Positions 33,060 to 45,127 of a stretch of 64,000 nt of DNA are shown here, piece after piece. A program made the position numbers and the translations under genes. The first letter of the stretch is position 1. Every line of letters begins with the position of its first letter. The DNA is from Ceratothoa steindachneri (lineage: Eukaryota > Arthropoda > Malacostraca > Isopoda > Cymothoidae). Under the pieces are notes generated by a model. It searched no databases, was not told the DNA's origin, and saw only the letters and a list, made by a program, of their open reading frames with translations. The stretch spans positions 64,262,780 through 64,326,779 of the forward strand of contig OZ018321.1 in NCBI GenBank assembly GCA_963969495.1, in the 5' to 3' direction.

Positions 33060-34340
33060 AATTCAGGAATTAAGTTGTTTGCTGAACGCGTTTCAATACT
33101 GAATGAATATTTGCAAATCTAGAGACCAAAATTGCACTGTATACTCAAAATGAGATTTTAAAAGAGATTTATATATGGAGATCAATAATATCGTCAATTT
33201 GAACGAAAAATGTCTGGCTATGTAGCCCAGAAACCCATTCACCTTTTGTGGAATTACAGTGCTAGGTACAGTGTATTTTTTAAATTTTTTTGGATATCTC
33301 GAGATTAAGAGAGATAAGTCCTTTTCCATGTTGATCCCTGAGGTACGCCGCTAGTGACATATGCTCATGAAGAATTATTTCCATTTGGCAACAACTCTCC
33401 CCCTACGGTTTGCAACCAATCTTCAATCAATTTTAGTAGGCTACCTCCTATTCCGCTCGTTTTGAGATACACCAAATCATTTATGAGAAATGGTGTCAAA
33501 AGCCTCTTGGAATTCGAGATAAACTACATTTATAGCTTTATCTTGCTAAAAAAATTGCAATCATTTCGTAAAAAAATTGAGCATATTATTTAGAAATAAG
33601 CGTCCGCGTTAAACGTCATGCCACGAGGTATTTAATAATTCAAAATTACCCCAGATGATCTCGATCCATTCTCTAACAAGGGACTACAAAAGTTTACTCA
33701 CGACTTACTTTAGCGAGGTGTGGCCTGGCGCTTTGAGCATTTTCATTTTCTGAATATAAAACTAATTTCCTTTTCGGTTATGTCACTATTTGAAATTGCA
33801 GCGTATCCTTGCCATTTATTTTAGGGATATTTAGAATAAGTGCTCGAGGTCGATTTCTTCTATTTGCCGCTTTTTTATTTAAAAAATCTAAGCGTGTAAA
33901 ATCGAAGTTATCGCAAATAACAATTAATCTTTGTCTAATTAAGGTCGAGAGCATTTTAAAGAACACAATACCGTAATCTTCCGTTTGCTTCCATGGCCTA
34001 TAAACTACGACCATTAAAATTTCTGTAGCCAGGTAAGTTAAATTCTTCTATAAAGTTCATGCTAAGCCTATTGATCCATGTCTCCTTAACTGCGATAATA
34101 TCCAAATCTTTCAATGCAACTAAGATCAATTCATCGATCTCCAATTTAGTGCGTCTGTGTAAAAACATGATAAATTTCGTCTTATATTCCCGGAACTTTG
34201 ATTGGATGAATTATTATCAAATTGCTAACAGCTCTCTCTTATGTGCTATCCAGTCTCTGATACAATCCTGTCCGAAAACCAAGCAGAACATTTTTCAAAG
34301 ACTTCCTAATCTTGCCGCGCTTGCCCCGATTAGGTAGATT
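33060..34340 (-). pseudogene. Diverged CR1-like LINE fragment (endonuclease and reverse transcriptase)
   Basis: Downward on the minus strand: 'IIAVKETWINR' (endonuclease Glu site, ~34085), 'VVVYRPWKQTEDY' and 'IVICDNFDF' (33778-34014; family VVYRPP, V..GDFN), an A-motif with 'NVVYLEFQEAFDTISH' (~33500-33550; family V.LDF.KAFD.V.H), '[10 protein letters not shown]' (~33350), and 'KVNGFLGYIARHFSFK' with 'LKSHFEYTVQFWS' (33093-33329). The YxDD segment is deleted between 'GVPQGS' and 'EKDL'. A different subfamily from the CR1 copies at 36.8 and 48 kb. Confidence 0.85.
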
Positions 34341-34677
34341 CCCTCTCACCAGAATATCTCAGTACAGCGATGCCATCCCTTGCTTTTTAAATCAAGATCT
34401 TGTTTTTTTACTCATTTGCAAGAAATTCCTTTTTTACTCGTTCTATATTACCCATTAGAGCCGAAAGTGTAATTTTCGAAGTATTGTAAAATAGGCTTGT
34501 AATTAGGTTGATAATGACACAAATATGCTTCATATGAAGTTTTATTAAGAAGTCTTTATTCACAAAGGAATTATGGCCAAGGTCTTTAAAGACCCCTTCG
34601 GCCGTTGGACACAATAATATCGAGTAAAAATATTTCAATGGTCTCAAAGTGAAAACAGTATTTATTCTTTACATATG

Positions 34678-34799
<122 letters not shown>

Positions 34800-34928
34800 G
34801 AATTCATTGATGAATTAATTTAGTGTTTGAAATCAAAAGAGTGAACAAAAAATATTCAATTATTCCTCCCAAATAAAATTGAACTTGGAAATGTAAACAA
34901 ATAAAATAATTGCTTCTGAATAAAAAGT

Positions 34929-36640
34929 TTATAACATATGGTATTCTTTGAAACATTTTGGATGTAAACCAATATTGCACTTCTCACAAACAAAAGTGGC
35001 CTTCACACAACATAACATAAACTCTCTTCTCTTTTCAATATAAACAATCCAATGATCTTTTCCATCGTATCTTGCATTGTTTCGCAGATTTTGCGAGATT
35101 CTTTTTCCTTGCAAAGTTGGTGTTCCATAAGATTTCATATATGTGATGCAAAGGTTATCTATGAGATCGAGAAGGGAAATTTCTTTCCTGCTTCTTGCAT
35201 GAGGCAGTGGGCGTTGTTGACAGTGACTGATAACAGGTAACTGAATATGGGCCACCACCATTTTCTTTGGCGCATTCTTATTCTATAAGTTCCGATATTT
35301 TGGTCCATCATGTCAACATACCCCATGTGCTTATTGTATAATTTGTAATTGGCAGGCTGTTCCACATCTACACACTTTTTAGATCGCTTTCATAGCGTTT
35401 TGTTGTTCCAATTTCGTGTGTTCCAAAATTTGTTGCTAAAATGACATCGTTGTTGTCTTTCCACTTTTGCACAAGTATGTTTGAACTCGTTGCAAAATCC
35501 ATTGTTCCTCTTGCCTTTTTTTTCATTTCATTCTTGGTGATCAATGGAGATTTCTCTGTTCGATTTTCTCGGCAGGTGCCCATCGCACATTTGCCTCTCT
35601 CTGACAAGTGCAGAAGAAGGGGAATACTCGTGAAGTAATTGTCAAAAAAGATTTTGAAACCTTCATTACTAGGAATATTTGCAGTGTCAATCAGCCTTAG
35701 AACTACATTTCCTCTTAATCCAAATTGATTGTGTTTGACAGAGCCGTCAGGAGTTTTACCTGTGTAAAATTCAAAAGCATGCATATATCTTTTTCTTGAA
35801 CACAAAGCCCAAAGTTTGAATCAAAACCTTATGGGTTTTCCACGAATGAACTGTTTACAGTGGTGCCTACCAAAATAAGGTATCATGCTTTCATCAATAG
35901 CCACGTGTTCTTGAAATTCTCTATACAGCAGGAATTTTTCTTGAAGATGTTCAAACAATGGACGAAGTTTCTCCCTTGAATCTTTAATCTTTGTATTATC
36001 AGTAAGATAAAAGTTGTGCAATATTGCTAGAAACCTATCACGACGCATGTTTTGAGAAAGGATTTTTGGTATGTGATCACCATTATTCCAATATCTTTTT
36101 TTATTTGGTTGAGGAGAAATAGCAGATAGTAAAAGACCACCCCAAAAAACATAAAGTTCATTTTGTTCCAAATTAAAATTTACATTCTTTTGTTGCGCAT
36201 ACATATTCGATTCTTCAATTATAAACTTACATAAAGTATCATCAGAAAATAGTTCAAAATAATCGCGAGGTTCTTTACATTCAAGTAAATTATCTATTTC
36301 TCCCATACGTCCCTGGGTGTGTGTCCATTCAGTGTTAACAGTGAATGTGGCATTTTCTTTTGACCAAATACGTCTTTTCTTTACACTCTTACCTTCTTGC
36401 GATTTCACCTCTTCTATACACTTTGTAACAAGATGGTTACTTCCATCTCCTGTTGTAGCCTGACACTCTGCATTCAATCAACCTCTTCCTAGATGTTGCA
36501 TTTCACCCAGTCCTTCATCATCAGAATTTTCGTTGTCTTCATCAGAAACCAAGTCTTCTTCCGGAAATCCTAAGGCCAAGCGTGCTTGCTCTTCATTTTC
36601 ATAAGATTCAAGAAGTAAAATGGCTTGATTCACTGTCAAT
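34929..36640 (-). pseudogene. piggyBac-type (DDE_Tnp_1_7) transposase
   Basis: Three catalytic Asp regions are readable: 'AIDESMIPYFGRHH' (35821-36477), 'FFDNYFTSIPLLLHL' (35368-35805) and 'GYVDMMDQNIGTYR' (35159-35365). The C-terminus (34929-35261) has a Cys/His cluster 'FVCEKCNIGLHPKCFKEYH', the zinc domain common in this family. The N-terminal acidic part is 'FPEEDLVSDEDNENSDDEGL'. Two in-frame TGA codons (36478-36480; 35821-35823, the latter at a normally Gly position after GKPIRF) and two frameshifts (near 35370 and 35180) kill it. Upstream of 'LTVNQAILLLES' is TTGGTTTTTTTTAG, a good splice acceptor, so the first exon may be elsewhere, beyond the insertion. Confidence 0.92.
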
Positions 36641-36654
36641 CTAAAAAAAACCAA

Positions 36655-36797
<143 letters not shown>

Positions 36798-36949
36798 TAT
36801 TGTGTGTAACAAGGAGTAACAAGGAAAGAAAGTACCCTAGAAGACCTTACGGTCCGTTCAATGAGGGTACCTTTGGACTAGCAATCGAGCGGGCACATCT
36901 CTGCTCAAATGCTTTACGTCCTTAAACGGCCACTTTTCAAGACCCTGTC

Positions 36950-38840
36950 TAGTCTTGACTTGAACTGGTCAACAGATTTACTGTAGACAACTTATACTGG
37001 AAGTGCGTTCCAACTACCGCAGATACTGTACGTGAAAAATTTCCCATACAGATCGAGGTTGTAACGCTTAAGTTCAAGTTTAAAGCGGCGATTTCTTGTT
37101 CTGCTCTCAACAAGTGTGAAAATATCCCTATAGTCAACATTGTCGAACCCTCGAAGTATTTTAAAAACTTCGATGAGCTGACTACGCAGTCTACGGTTTT
37201 CCAACGAGAACAGATCTAATTCCCTTAATCTATCTTAATAACTTTTATGTCTGATAGGGAATCAGTTTGGTTGACCTGGCTTGCACGCGTTCCAATCTCG
37301 CGATGTCCTTTCGAAATGAAGGACTCCAGAATTGTACAGCATACTCCAGGTGTTGTCAGACGAGGGGGTTGTACAGACACAGTACTATCTCCTTGTTCCG
37401 ATATCCAAACTGGCGCTTTATATACCCTAACATCCTTTGGGCTTTCTTCTCCACCTCAATACACTGTTTCGAGAACTTGAGGTCACCTGGGATAGTTACA
37501 CCCAAGTCCTTCTCAGTGTCGGTGGATTCAAGAGCAGTGCCCTTAAGGATATAAGGTGATTGGGGATTTCGGTGTTCAATATGCATCACTTTGCATTTGT
37601 TTACTTTAAAAGGCATTTTCCACGTATCAGACCACTGCCAAATCTTCCGAAGATAATCTTGCTGGCGGGCAGTATTTTTATCCATTGCAACGTTCATACC
37701 AAGTTTGATATCGTTGGCAAATTTGGAAATCTTGCAACCATGTCACCGTCTATGTCTTTGACGTAGATGATGAATAGTAGTGGTCCCAGGACATAACCTT
37801 GAGGCACCCCACTAGTAACAGGCACCCACTCAGAAGCCTGCCCATTCACCACCACCCGTTGCCGTCTCCCACTTATCCACTTCTCTATCCAGCCAGCTAC
37901 TTTTCCGTCTATGCCCAGCGCTTGCACTTTCCGGAGAAGGTGGCGGTGTGGTACCTTATTAAAGGCTTTCCAAAAGTATAAGTAGACCACATCCACCGCC
38001 TTGTCCCGATCGTGCTCACTGAAGACGAAGTGGAAGAATTCCACAAAGTTCGTCAGGCATGACCGTTGCCTTCGGAAGCCGTGCTGGTAACTCCTCAGTA
38101 GCAGCTTTGACTCTAAATGCGACGTCATTCTGTCCACCATGATGCTTTCCATGAGTTTACCGACTATCGAAGTCAGACTGATAGGTCGGTAGTTCGACGG
38201 TTGGCTACAGTCTCCTTGCTTGAAGATAGGAGTCACCTCCGCTTCACGCCAGTCTCTAGGAACGCATTCAGTCCGGATTGACATGTTGAAGATTGCGCTT
38301 AGGTGCCGTGACACTTGATCGCGCACTTCTTTCAACACTTTAGGTACAAACCCTTCTGGGCCAGGTGACCTATTCGTCAGTAGGTCAGTGATCTTTTTTT
38401 ATTTCCCCTTCGGTGAAGTCCATATCCTCCAGCTTTTCCCCCGAGTAGGAATCCACTGGCTGGGGATGGGCCAACACTCTTCAGTAAACACTGAAGAGAA
38501 GTAGTCCTTGATGAGGTTAGCATTTTCTGCATCTGAGTGCTTTAATATCGCCTCCTCATTCCTCAAAGGGCCAATCGTTCGACGGATTGGTTTACGGCTG
38601 TTTACATATCAAAAAAATCCTTGGGATTCTCTTTACAGAGTCTCGAAACTCGGAGTTGCTCAGACCGCTTAGCCGCCCTTATGCTGGACTTCACTCTCCT
38701 GGCTAGCCTCCGGTATTCGTCAAAGTCACCCGAGATCTTCGATTGCCGGTACACATTTATCTTCTCCCTAAGCAGTTGGCCGATTTCTTGATTAAACCAC
38801 TTTGGTTGAACAGAAGACCGACGGGGGCATTTCATAGGGA
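36950..38840 (-). pseudogene. CR1 reverse transcriptase (copy in the piggyBac)
   Basis: From the N side: 'KWFNQEIGQLLREK' and 'SSIRAAKRSEQLRVSR' (38602-38835, linker), '[19 protein letters not shown]' and '[18 protein letters not shown]' (fingers), '[12 protein letters not shown]' and '[15 protein letters not shown]' (A-motif, with the usual Asp replaced: LDF to LYF), then '[18 protein letters not shown]' (37694-38338). A frameshift at about 37735 destroys the FADD loop that is intact in the 48-kb copy. The C-terminus is 37356-37697 and 36992-37204 ('ENRRLRSQLIEVFKILRGFD'). TGA at 37356-37358 and TAA at 37235-37237 are shared with the 48-kb copy. Confidence 0.92.
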
Positions 38841-38850
38841 TAAAACGCGA

Positions 38851-39873
38851 TTAAAGACGTATGAATGTGGTTTTGAAACTGTTCCAAGAGTCTTTAACAG
38901 CCTCGCACACTTCTAGCCTCGTGTCAGCCAGTCCAGCACGTAGACCTGCAAAGTCTGCTCTTCTCAAATCAAGTTTCCTCGATTTACTAGTTGCAGGCTC
39001 TGCCTTGGGGACTTTGACTACAAATCTAATTAGTCGGTGGTCACTGCCACCGAGCTCTTCGCCAACAGAGAGATCCTCAACGATGTCATCCTCAGAGGTG
39101 AAAACCAAGTCGTGGATATTGTCTCCTCTCGTTGGCTCTCTCACCCATTGAGTGAGGAACTCGTTGTTCGCAAACTCCAGGAGTAGTGCGTTCTCGCCAC
39201 AGGGTTCTCTGGTTTCCCAGTCAACTTGTGTGTTGAAATCACCCATGACGATACACACTCTGTCTTCGAAAAGTTCTCCTAGTTGCTGGTACAGATCTCT
39301 GTCCTTTTCAACGAGTTTGGCAGGAGGTCTATAAAGCACCAGGGTCCTGTATTTGGCAGGACCCATCTCTAGGTCAACACCTAGTAGTTCATGGTCGGAT
39401 AGGATGTTGCAATCCGTCGAGTTGAGAGTATCCTTGACATACAACATCACACCGCCACCCTCTCTGTCTGGCCTATCTTTCAGGAAGAGCTGGTAACCGG
39501 GAATCGTGAATTCACCTTCAAAATCTTGGCTTGAGGTTTTTATCCACGACTCCGTTATGGCCTTCACTCTAGGCCTGACACTACTTAGGGTCCGTTCCAC
39601 GACATCTTGTATCATGTTGCAGAGTACGGTCTTTACTTTAAAGGAAAGATGTACTCCATCCCTTTGGTAGATATCATTTCTACCATTGAAGGTACGGTAA
39701 GGGTCCACAAAAAAGACCCCCTCCGCCGTACACAAATCTCCGAGGCGTCGATTAAGGGACACGTCCCTCGAGTGAGCGGTCCGGGTTGGACCTCTTCTCG
39801 GGAGTATACCGACCACTACATGTCTGCGTGTTTTTAGCCCACAGTCGTCCACATCACCCATGACTGTTGACAA
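38851..39873 (-). pseudogene. CR1 SGNH-esterase C-terminus fused in frame to AP-type endonuclease
   Basis: One 340-codon frame. Residues ~20-95 match the end of the ORF1 esterase: 'GILPRRGPTRTAHSRDVSLN', 'FFVDPYRTF', and the catalytic D..H pair in 'QRDGVHLS'. From ~105 it is endonuclease: 'ITESW' (metal-binding Glu), 'EGGGVMLYV', 'VLYRPP', 'CIVMGDFNTQVDW' and 'GGSDHRLI' (D-H pair). The first ~50 residues of the endonuclease, the end of ORF1 and the ORF1-ORF2 junction are missing between 'DVVERTLSS' and 'VKAITESW'. So a deletion joined the two ORFs in frame. It then shifts frame into the RT. Confidence 0.88.
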
Positions 39874-40199
39874 TCCTTTCTGTTGGCCTATCCTCCTCCT
39901 CTCAGGTAGAGGTCATTGCCACTTACCATTAGGGCAATGACTGAGTTCTCAGAAATATGAGATTTCTCCGCCTCTACTCTGATCTGCTGGTCTTACCTTC
40001 CTGGTAGGCAATTTACCTTCACACTCTTGCGAAGGCGTGCTGCTAGCAGGGGTTGCAGGATCCGTGCTTGAGAGTCCCCAATAAGGTTGACCCTCGAACA
40101 TTTGACTGCAGTCTTTTCTTTTGCCATAGACTTATCTCTTTTCTCTTTCGTCTCCATATTTCCGTTTTTCTTCTTCTTCTTCTTCCCCTTTTTAGATCT

Positions 40200-40835
40200 T
40201 CATTTGACTTTTCTTCTGTTTCTCTTTTCTCTTCTTCTCTTTTCGCTTTCACTTGCGCACCAGTAAACGCTCGAATCCTCTACATTGGGGTGAGCTGCAT
40301 TAAGGTCGTTTCTCTTCTTTTTTTTCTTATTTGTTTCTCCGCATGGCTGAACTGGGACTGCCAATGCAGTTTCAGCTCCTTGAGTTGGAGTCTCATCGGC
40401 GGAAACACCCAAGTCAGTGGGAGTTTCGTCTCGAGCTTGAGCTGACTGGGCCTCTAGTTTAGAGGCTAGCTCTAGGATTCTCTCCTCGAGATGCCGAATC
40501 TGAAGCGCGTACTGCGTTTCTAGGGTCTGTATTTTACTTTCCAGTACCCTAGATTTCTTCAGAGGTTGTGAAGAGATCTTTGAGTTCATTGCAGTATGCC
40601 ACTGCCTCTCGGACCTCTCATTTAAGGATGCAGTCGGTACATAAACTTCCCGAGTGGCAATTCGAAAAACATCCCTCCGGGAAGTCCACGCAACACTTAT
40701 CCTTCTGGCATATCGCACATGTATATTTGAGTGCAGCTGGACATTTTTTTCCTGTCATTTTCAACACTTTCACTCTCTCAAAACTTTGGGACCAATCAAT
40801 AGTAAAAAAGGGGGTTAGTGAGTTCTCCCCGCGTG
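40200..40835 (-). pseudogene. CR1 ORF1 N-terminus: Cys-rich motif and coiled coil
   Basis: The frame at 40618-40950 contains a Met followed by a compact Cys cluster, 'YTCAICQKDKCCVDFPEGCF' continuing to 'CHSGSLCTDCILK', resembling the PHD/zinc-like start of arthropod CR1 ORF1 proteins. A frame change then leads into 40200-40718, with 'VLESKIQTLETQYALQIRHL' and 'EERILELASKLEAQSAQA', heptad-like and probably a coiled coil. A Lys-rich tail follows. The frameshift and stops make it non-functional. Confidence 0.75.
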
Positions 40836-40959
40836 AATCGCTCCCGCCTATTGATCGGAGACATTTCAGATCTTTCAGAAGGCATGCTCCATGTGCTGCT
40901 GTTCGTCCGACCGAGTCGTCAAACCTCGGCGTGCCGTGGCTCCCAACCAAGCAGCACTG

Positions 40960-41668
40960 ACGGTCCCCGAAGGAGCCATCGATTTCTCACCAGGTGAACA
41001 ACGGAGCACGCCCCGTACTAAACTCTTACTAGTTCCCTTCACGACGGCCAAGATCTCGGAGCAGCGTTCAGGGGATATCCCGCCACACCAAGAGACTCAA
41101 CCCAAGGCTTTTCATTGGCCTGGCAACCAACCTAGGAACAATGGGTCGTCATCTCGGACTGATGCTACCAGAGGTACCCGTCAATAGTCACTGGGAATGG
41201 TCAATAATTACGCGCCAGGGAAGGGGTTAACGGGGCGCTACCCTCATCCCATTCATCGTGCCCCAACGCCTAGGACACCTCTAGTCCTAGTCTCTCGCAA
41301 CCAGTGAGCGTCGATTGGCGTTGTTTATAGAGGTTCTAAAGTCTCTCTTCTGCGGCATGAAGTAGCTGCCAGGTCCTTATAAGTAGATAGAGGGGAAAAA
41401 AGGGTAGGAGTGACATGATAGTAGTAGGGTTTGTTTTTTTTGTATAATAAGTGAAAGAGATACGATAAAAGTGAAAAAGGACAAGGATAGAATAGAAAAA
41501 AGGAAGGAATGACGCACTTAGTCTGGAACCTCGTTTCCGACCAAATCGACAAGGGAAGCCCTACCAGGGGTACCCAGAAGAGAGGTACCCCCGCCGGCAT
41601 AGCCTGAAAAGTCAAAGGTATACACAAACTCTCTTCCCACGACAAGGGGGCGTCACCTCTCCCTCTAC
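40960..41668 (-). repeat. CR1 5' UTR with similarity to the LINE-A 5' UTR
   Basis: Non-coding. Shares with LINE-A copies 1 and 3 the landmarks GCCCCAACGCCTAGG (~41258), GGCGTTGTTTATAGAGGTTC (~41316) and AAGTCTCTCTTCTGCGGCAT (~41338). The distal 41400-41668 part is not shared. Confidence 0.6.
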
Positions 41669-41810
<142 letters not shown>

Positions 41811-42306
41811 TAGAAAGAGTTATGCCTAAAATTTTTTCAAGAAAATCTTCACCAAAGAAAATGCTATATACGGAAAACTTGTATAAAAATGTAGGATTTT
41901 TGGCTCTAATGCCGAAGAGGTCTTTATAGATTTTTCAGAACAAAAATGCAAATTTAAATTAGTTAACTGATACTTTGACACAAAAAGATAGTATTTAAAC
42001 TCTGAAGTAGGCATAGCTTGTACAGAAAATATGGCTACAAATTTAAAAACTACTGGTAACATAACAGAATTTACAATATTGTTTACCTAAGTCCTTTAGA
42101 ACAACTTTGTACCGCCATGTTTCAGCTTTGAGTGAAAATAAATCGTGTTGCCAATTTTAGCTTTTTATAAAAATATAAAATATTGAAAGAATATTTACCA
42201 AAGAGTGTTTTAATACTGAAAAAGTAAAATTCTGAAAATAAAACAATAAAACATAGTACTTATAATCCAAAGGTCTTTAATGACCCCGCATTCACTAATG
42301 GGTTAA

Positions 42307-43060
42307 TGAGAAATGTATTTAGAAATGGAAAGAGGACGTTTCAATGCATCTAAATTGATGACCTTTAAATTTGTATTTTCAACTGAACGAAAATTAGATG
42401 CAATTATTATGAATAATCAACCACTAATAAACCTTATGCATTAAAACATAGAGTTCAAAATAACTGATCCCTGACCAAATTTTCTTTCGATTTTGGCCTT
42501 TATGTAAATAAAATGTTTCTTAGAATTTGGATCTAGATTAAAAAAAAATGCTGCATAAATAAGGGATACTATTTAAATGAATTATATATGTGATATTTTA
42601 CTCCATAAATATTCATAGATAATAAGTAATAATGTAAGTGATGCTATGATGCAATATAACGTCCGAAAACGTTTCTAATCATATTCCGAACTTGCGCTTA
42701 TCTCTCATTTCCGCATATGCGTAAACGTTTTAATATGTACAACAAGAGAATTAAAAAAAAATCTTTTATGCCTTATTGTTCCTGTAAATTTGATAGTACA
42801 ATATAATAAAATCAAGAAAGTGGGTTTGGGATACTTTTGTGATTTTATAGCATCTTATGACGCGTGAAACGTATAAAAATATGGGCATGAATCTCTGGAG
42901 AAATCTGGCAACACTGGTGTATTCCCCTCTACTCCAATAATTTTCATCATAATGATATTGGTATATTCGAAATTCAAATTAGTATACTGAAAATCTTTGT
43001 TCAGTAAGACGTAGTGTGGTGATTTATATAAAAAAAGAAAAGTGAAATACAGTTCGAATC
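42307..43060. other. AT-rich non-coding stretch
   Basis: No gene recognised. It lies between the piggyBac right end and a hAT transposase. Confidence 0.4.
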
Positions 43061-43067
43061 CCTCATT

Positions 43068-44826
43068 ATGAGTGAAAAGTCTCCAAAGAGAAAAAAAATG
43101 GTATACCGAGTCATTTAAAAATGAATGGCTTGAACTGGAAGAATTTAAGGATGGCTAAATAGAGATGAACATGATGGAAGCAACTTTGAAGCAGCTACGT
43201 CAAAATTCAGTATTACTCATTTTCTTGCAAAGAAAACAAGCTCTGAATCTGAAAAAAATGCCAATGCAGAAATGTTATTTGCAGCATATTTTGCTGAACA
43301 TCACATCTCGTTTTCGCATATAGATCACCTCCTTGTAATTTTTCAAAAAGCTCATCCTGACAGTGATATGACCAAAATGTTAATTACAAAAGAACAAAAC
43401 TCTCATATATCATGCAAGATGGCATTGCATATTATGAAAAAATAGAACTAAATGAGATATGTCAAAATAAAAAAAAAAGTTCTGTTAGCATTGACGAAAG
43501 TACTGATACATCTATCACACAGGTTTTAGTAGCTATAGTCATACGTTTCTTTGATGAGAGTAAATTAGATGTAACAGATGCCCTTCTTGATACAGTTGTG
43601 GTAGAAAACGGGCGTGCAGCAAGACGTGATTACTTCCACGATGCTAGGTAAAAAAAAAAATGGATTTCAAAAATTACTAAAGGATCTTTTGCCATCAGTT
43701 TTCGTTCTTGGATGCGTTTGTCATTCATTTGCGCTTTGCGCCAGCCATACTGTGTCAGTGCTACCCTCATATCTAGAGTGAATTCTTAAAGATATTACAT
43801 CTTATTTCTACCGAAGTAGCAAAGGTCAAAATGATTTTGTCACTATTCGAGATGCCATTCAAATTGTTAATAATAAAATTCACAAACTTGCACAAACAAG
43901 GTGGTTTTCCAGAGAAAATGTAATCTACAGAATTTTGGAACAATGGGAGGCTCTCGTTCTATATTTTCAGTCCGAATCAGAAAGCGACAAAGTAGACGGA
44001 GCGAGGAGAATATATGAGGTACTTATCAACCGTGGAACAAAGCATCTGCTCTGCTTCCTTCATTATGTGTTGGGTAAAGTCAAAGCTCTCAACCTGAAAT
44101 TCCAGTCAGAACAATTTAGATTGCATAAATTACTTTGAATTTTTTCGTTCAGGAAGAGTACTTGAGTTAAATGCAACTATGCAATATTGATCCAAGAGAC
44201 AAAACAGTTCACAAACAGACTGAAGATTTATATCTCGAAGCTAGAACAATGTCTCTCTTAGAAGAAGAACACCTTGTTGATCATGAATGCAAACTCAGAT
44301 TTAAAAACGATTGTTTGAAATTTTTGATTGAAGTGTGTGGCCAAATTAAACAGCGTTTTTCATTCAATGAAAACAGCATAATAGCAACGTTAAAAGTTTT
44401 GGATTCAAAGATTGTCCTTGGTCAGAATTCATCAATGTTCATCTCAAGTTTGGCATCTCAGTTTAAAACACTCGTGCCAGAAAAAAAACTGAATGATCTG
44501 GATAATGAATATAGAATTTTTCGGGTGACCACAGAACAACACAATATTAATAAAAGTTTGAAAATTCCAGAGTTCTGGTAAAAATGACGTGCCATCAAGG
44601 ATGGCTTAGATCGACCAAAATATTTAACTTTATCCCATTTCAGGACAAACATGACATCACTGCCTCATTCTTCACCTGTGTGGAGAGAATTTTCTCTCAA
44701 GTAAATACGGTGAAAACAAGGGACACCAATAAGCTGAAGGCATCTACTACGAGAGATAGAATTTTGGCTAAACAACATGTTAGTAAAAACAATAATTCTT
44801 GCACAACTTGGCAGCCTAATTTGTGA
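43068..44826 (+). pseudogene. hAT-type transposase related to ZMYM/EPM2AIP1-like proteins
   Basis: Starts 'MSEKSPKRKKMVYRVI'. Next comes a linker with 'TSKFSITHFLAKKTSSESEK' and 'AAYFAEHHISFSHIDHL'. The catalytic core begins 'SVSIDESTDTSITQVLVAIV' (43412-43651; first Asp). 'GCVCHSFALRASH' and 'AQTRWFSRENVIYRILEQWE' (43690-43960) are the C.CH and RW blocks. The dimerisation region at 44584-44826 contains 'CVERIFSQVNTVKTRDTNKL'. It is broken into at least five frames by stops and shifts, for example near 43440, 43650 and 44138. Terminal repeats were not identified. Confidence 0.88.
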
Positions 44827-44829
44827 AGA

Positions 44830-45127
44830 TATTGACGAAGATTAAATGCTAAATATTTATTATAAGTACTTTCTTTTTGTTTCTTTTTATAATTTTAATA
44901 TATAAGCTTACTATAAAAAGGCAATTTGTTTTTAATCTACATTTTTACTAGTTATTTAAAGGGCTTGGTTTATTTTTGTCCATCTTGGTTTTTTTTACTT
45001 GACACTTGGTTTTTTGAAAAATTCCCATGGCATCACTGTCTCAGTATGCTCGTAGACCTCGTCCCATAAATTGATGAAGTTCTTGCCTTCATCCCGACAG
45101 ATGATTTAAAGAGAAATATTGATACAA
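44830..45127. other. 3' flank of the hAT transposase
   Basis: AT-rich. 'CCATGGCATCACTG' at ~45028 could be a hAT terminus (CAGTGATGCCATGG inverted), but a partner was not found. Confidence 0.3.

Larger units (their letters stand above)
36800..41668 (-). mobile_element. CR1-like LINE, near full length but rearranged
   Basis: On the minus strand: 5' UTR (about 40960-41668), ORF1 with Cys-rich and coiled-coil parts (40200-40835), SGNH-esterase end fused to endonuclease (38851-39873), reverse transcriptase (36950-38840), and a 3' UTR ending 'CTTTCCTTGTTACTCCTTGT' near 36815. The identical 3' end at 49055-49078 defines the family terminus. (GA)n and (TA)n tracts flank it on both sides in mirror order. 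Confidence 0.85.

Noticed and set aside
45028..45042. Possible right end of the hAT at 43-44.8 kb (CAGTGATGCCATGG inverted)
   Set aside because: Only a weak left counterpart near 42636 and no matching 8-bp flanks.
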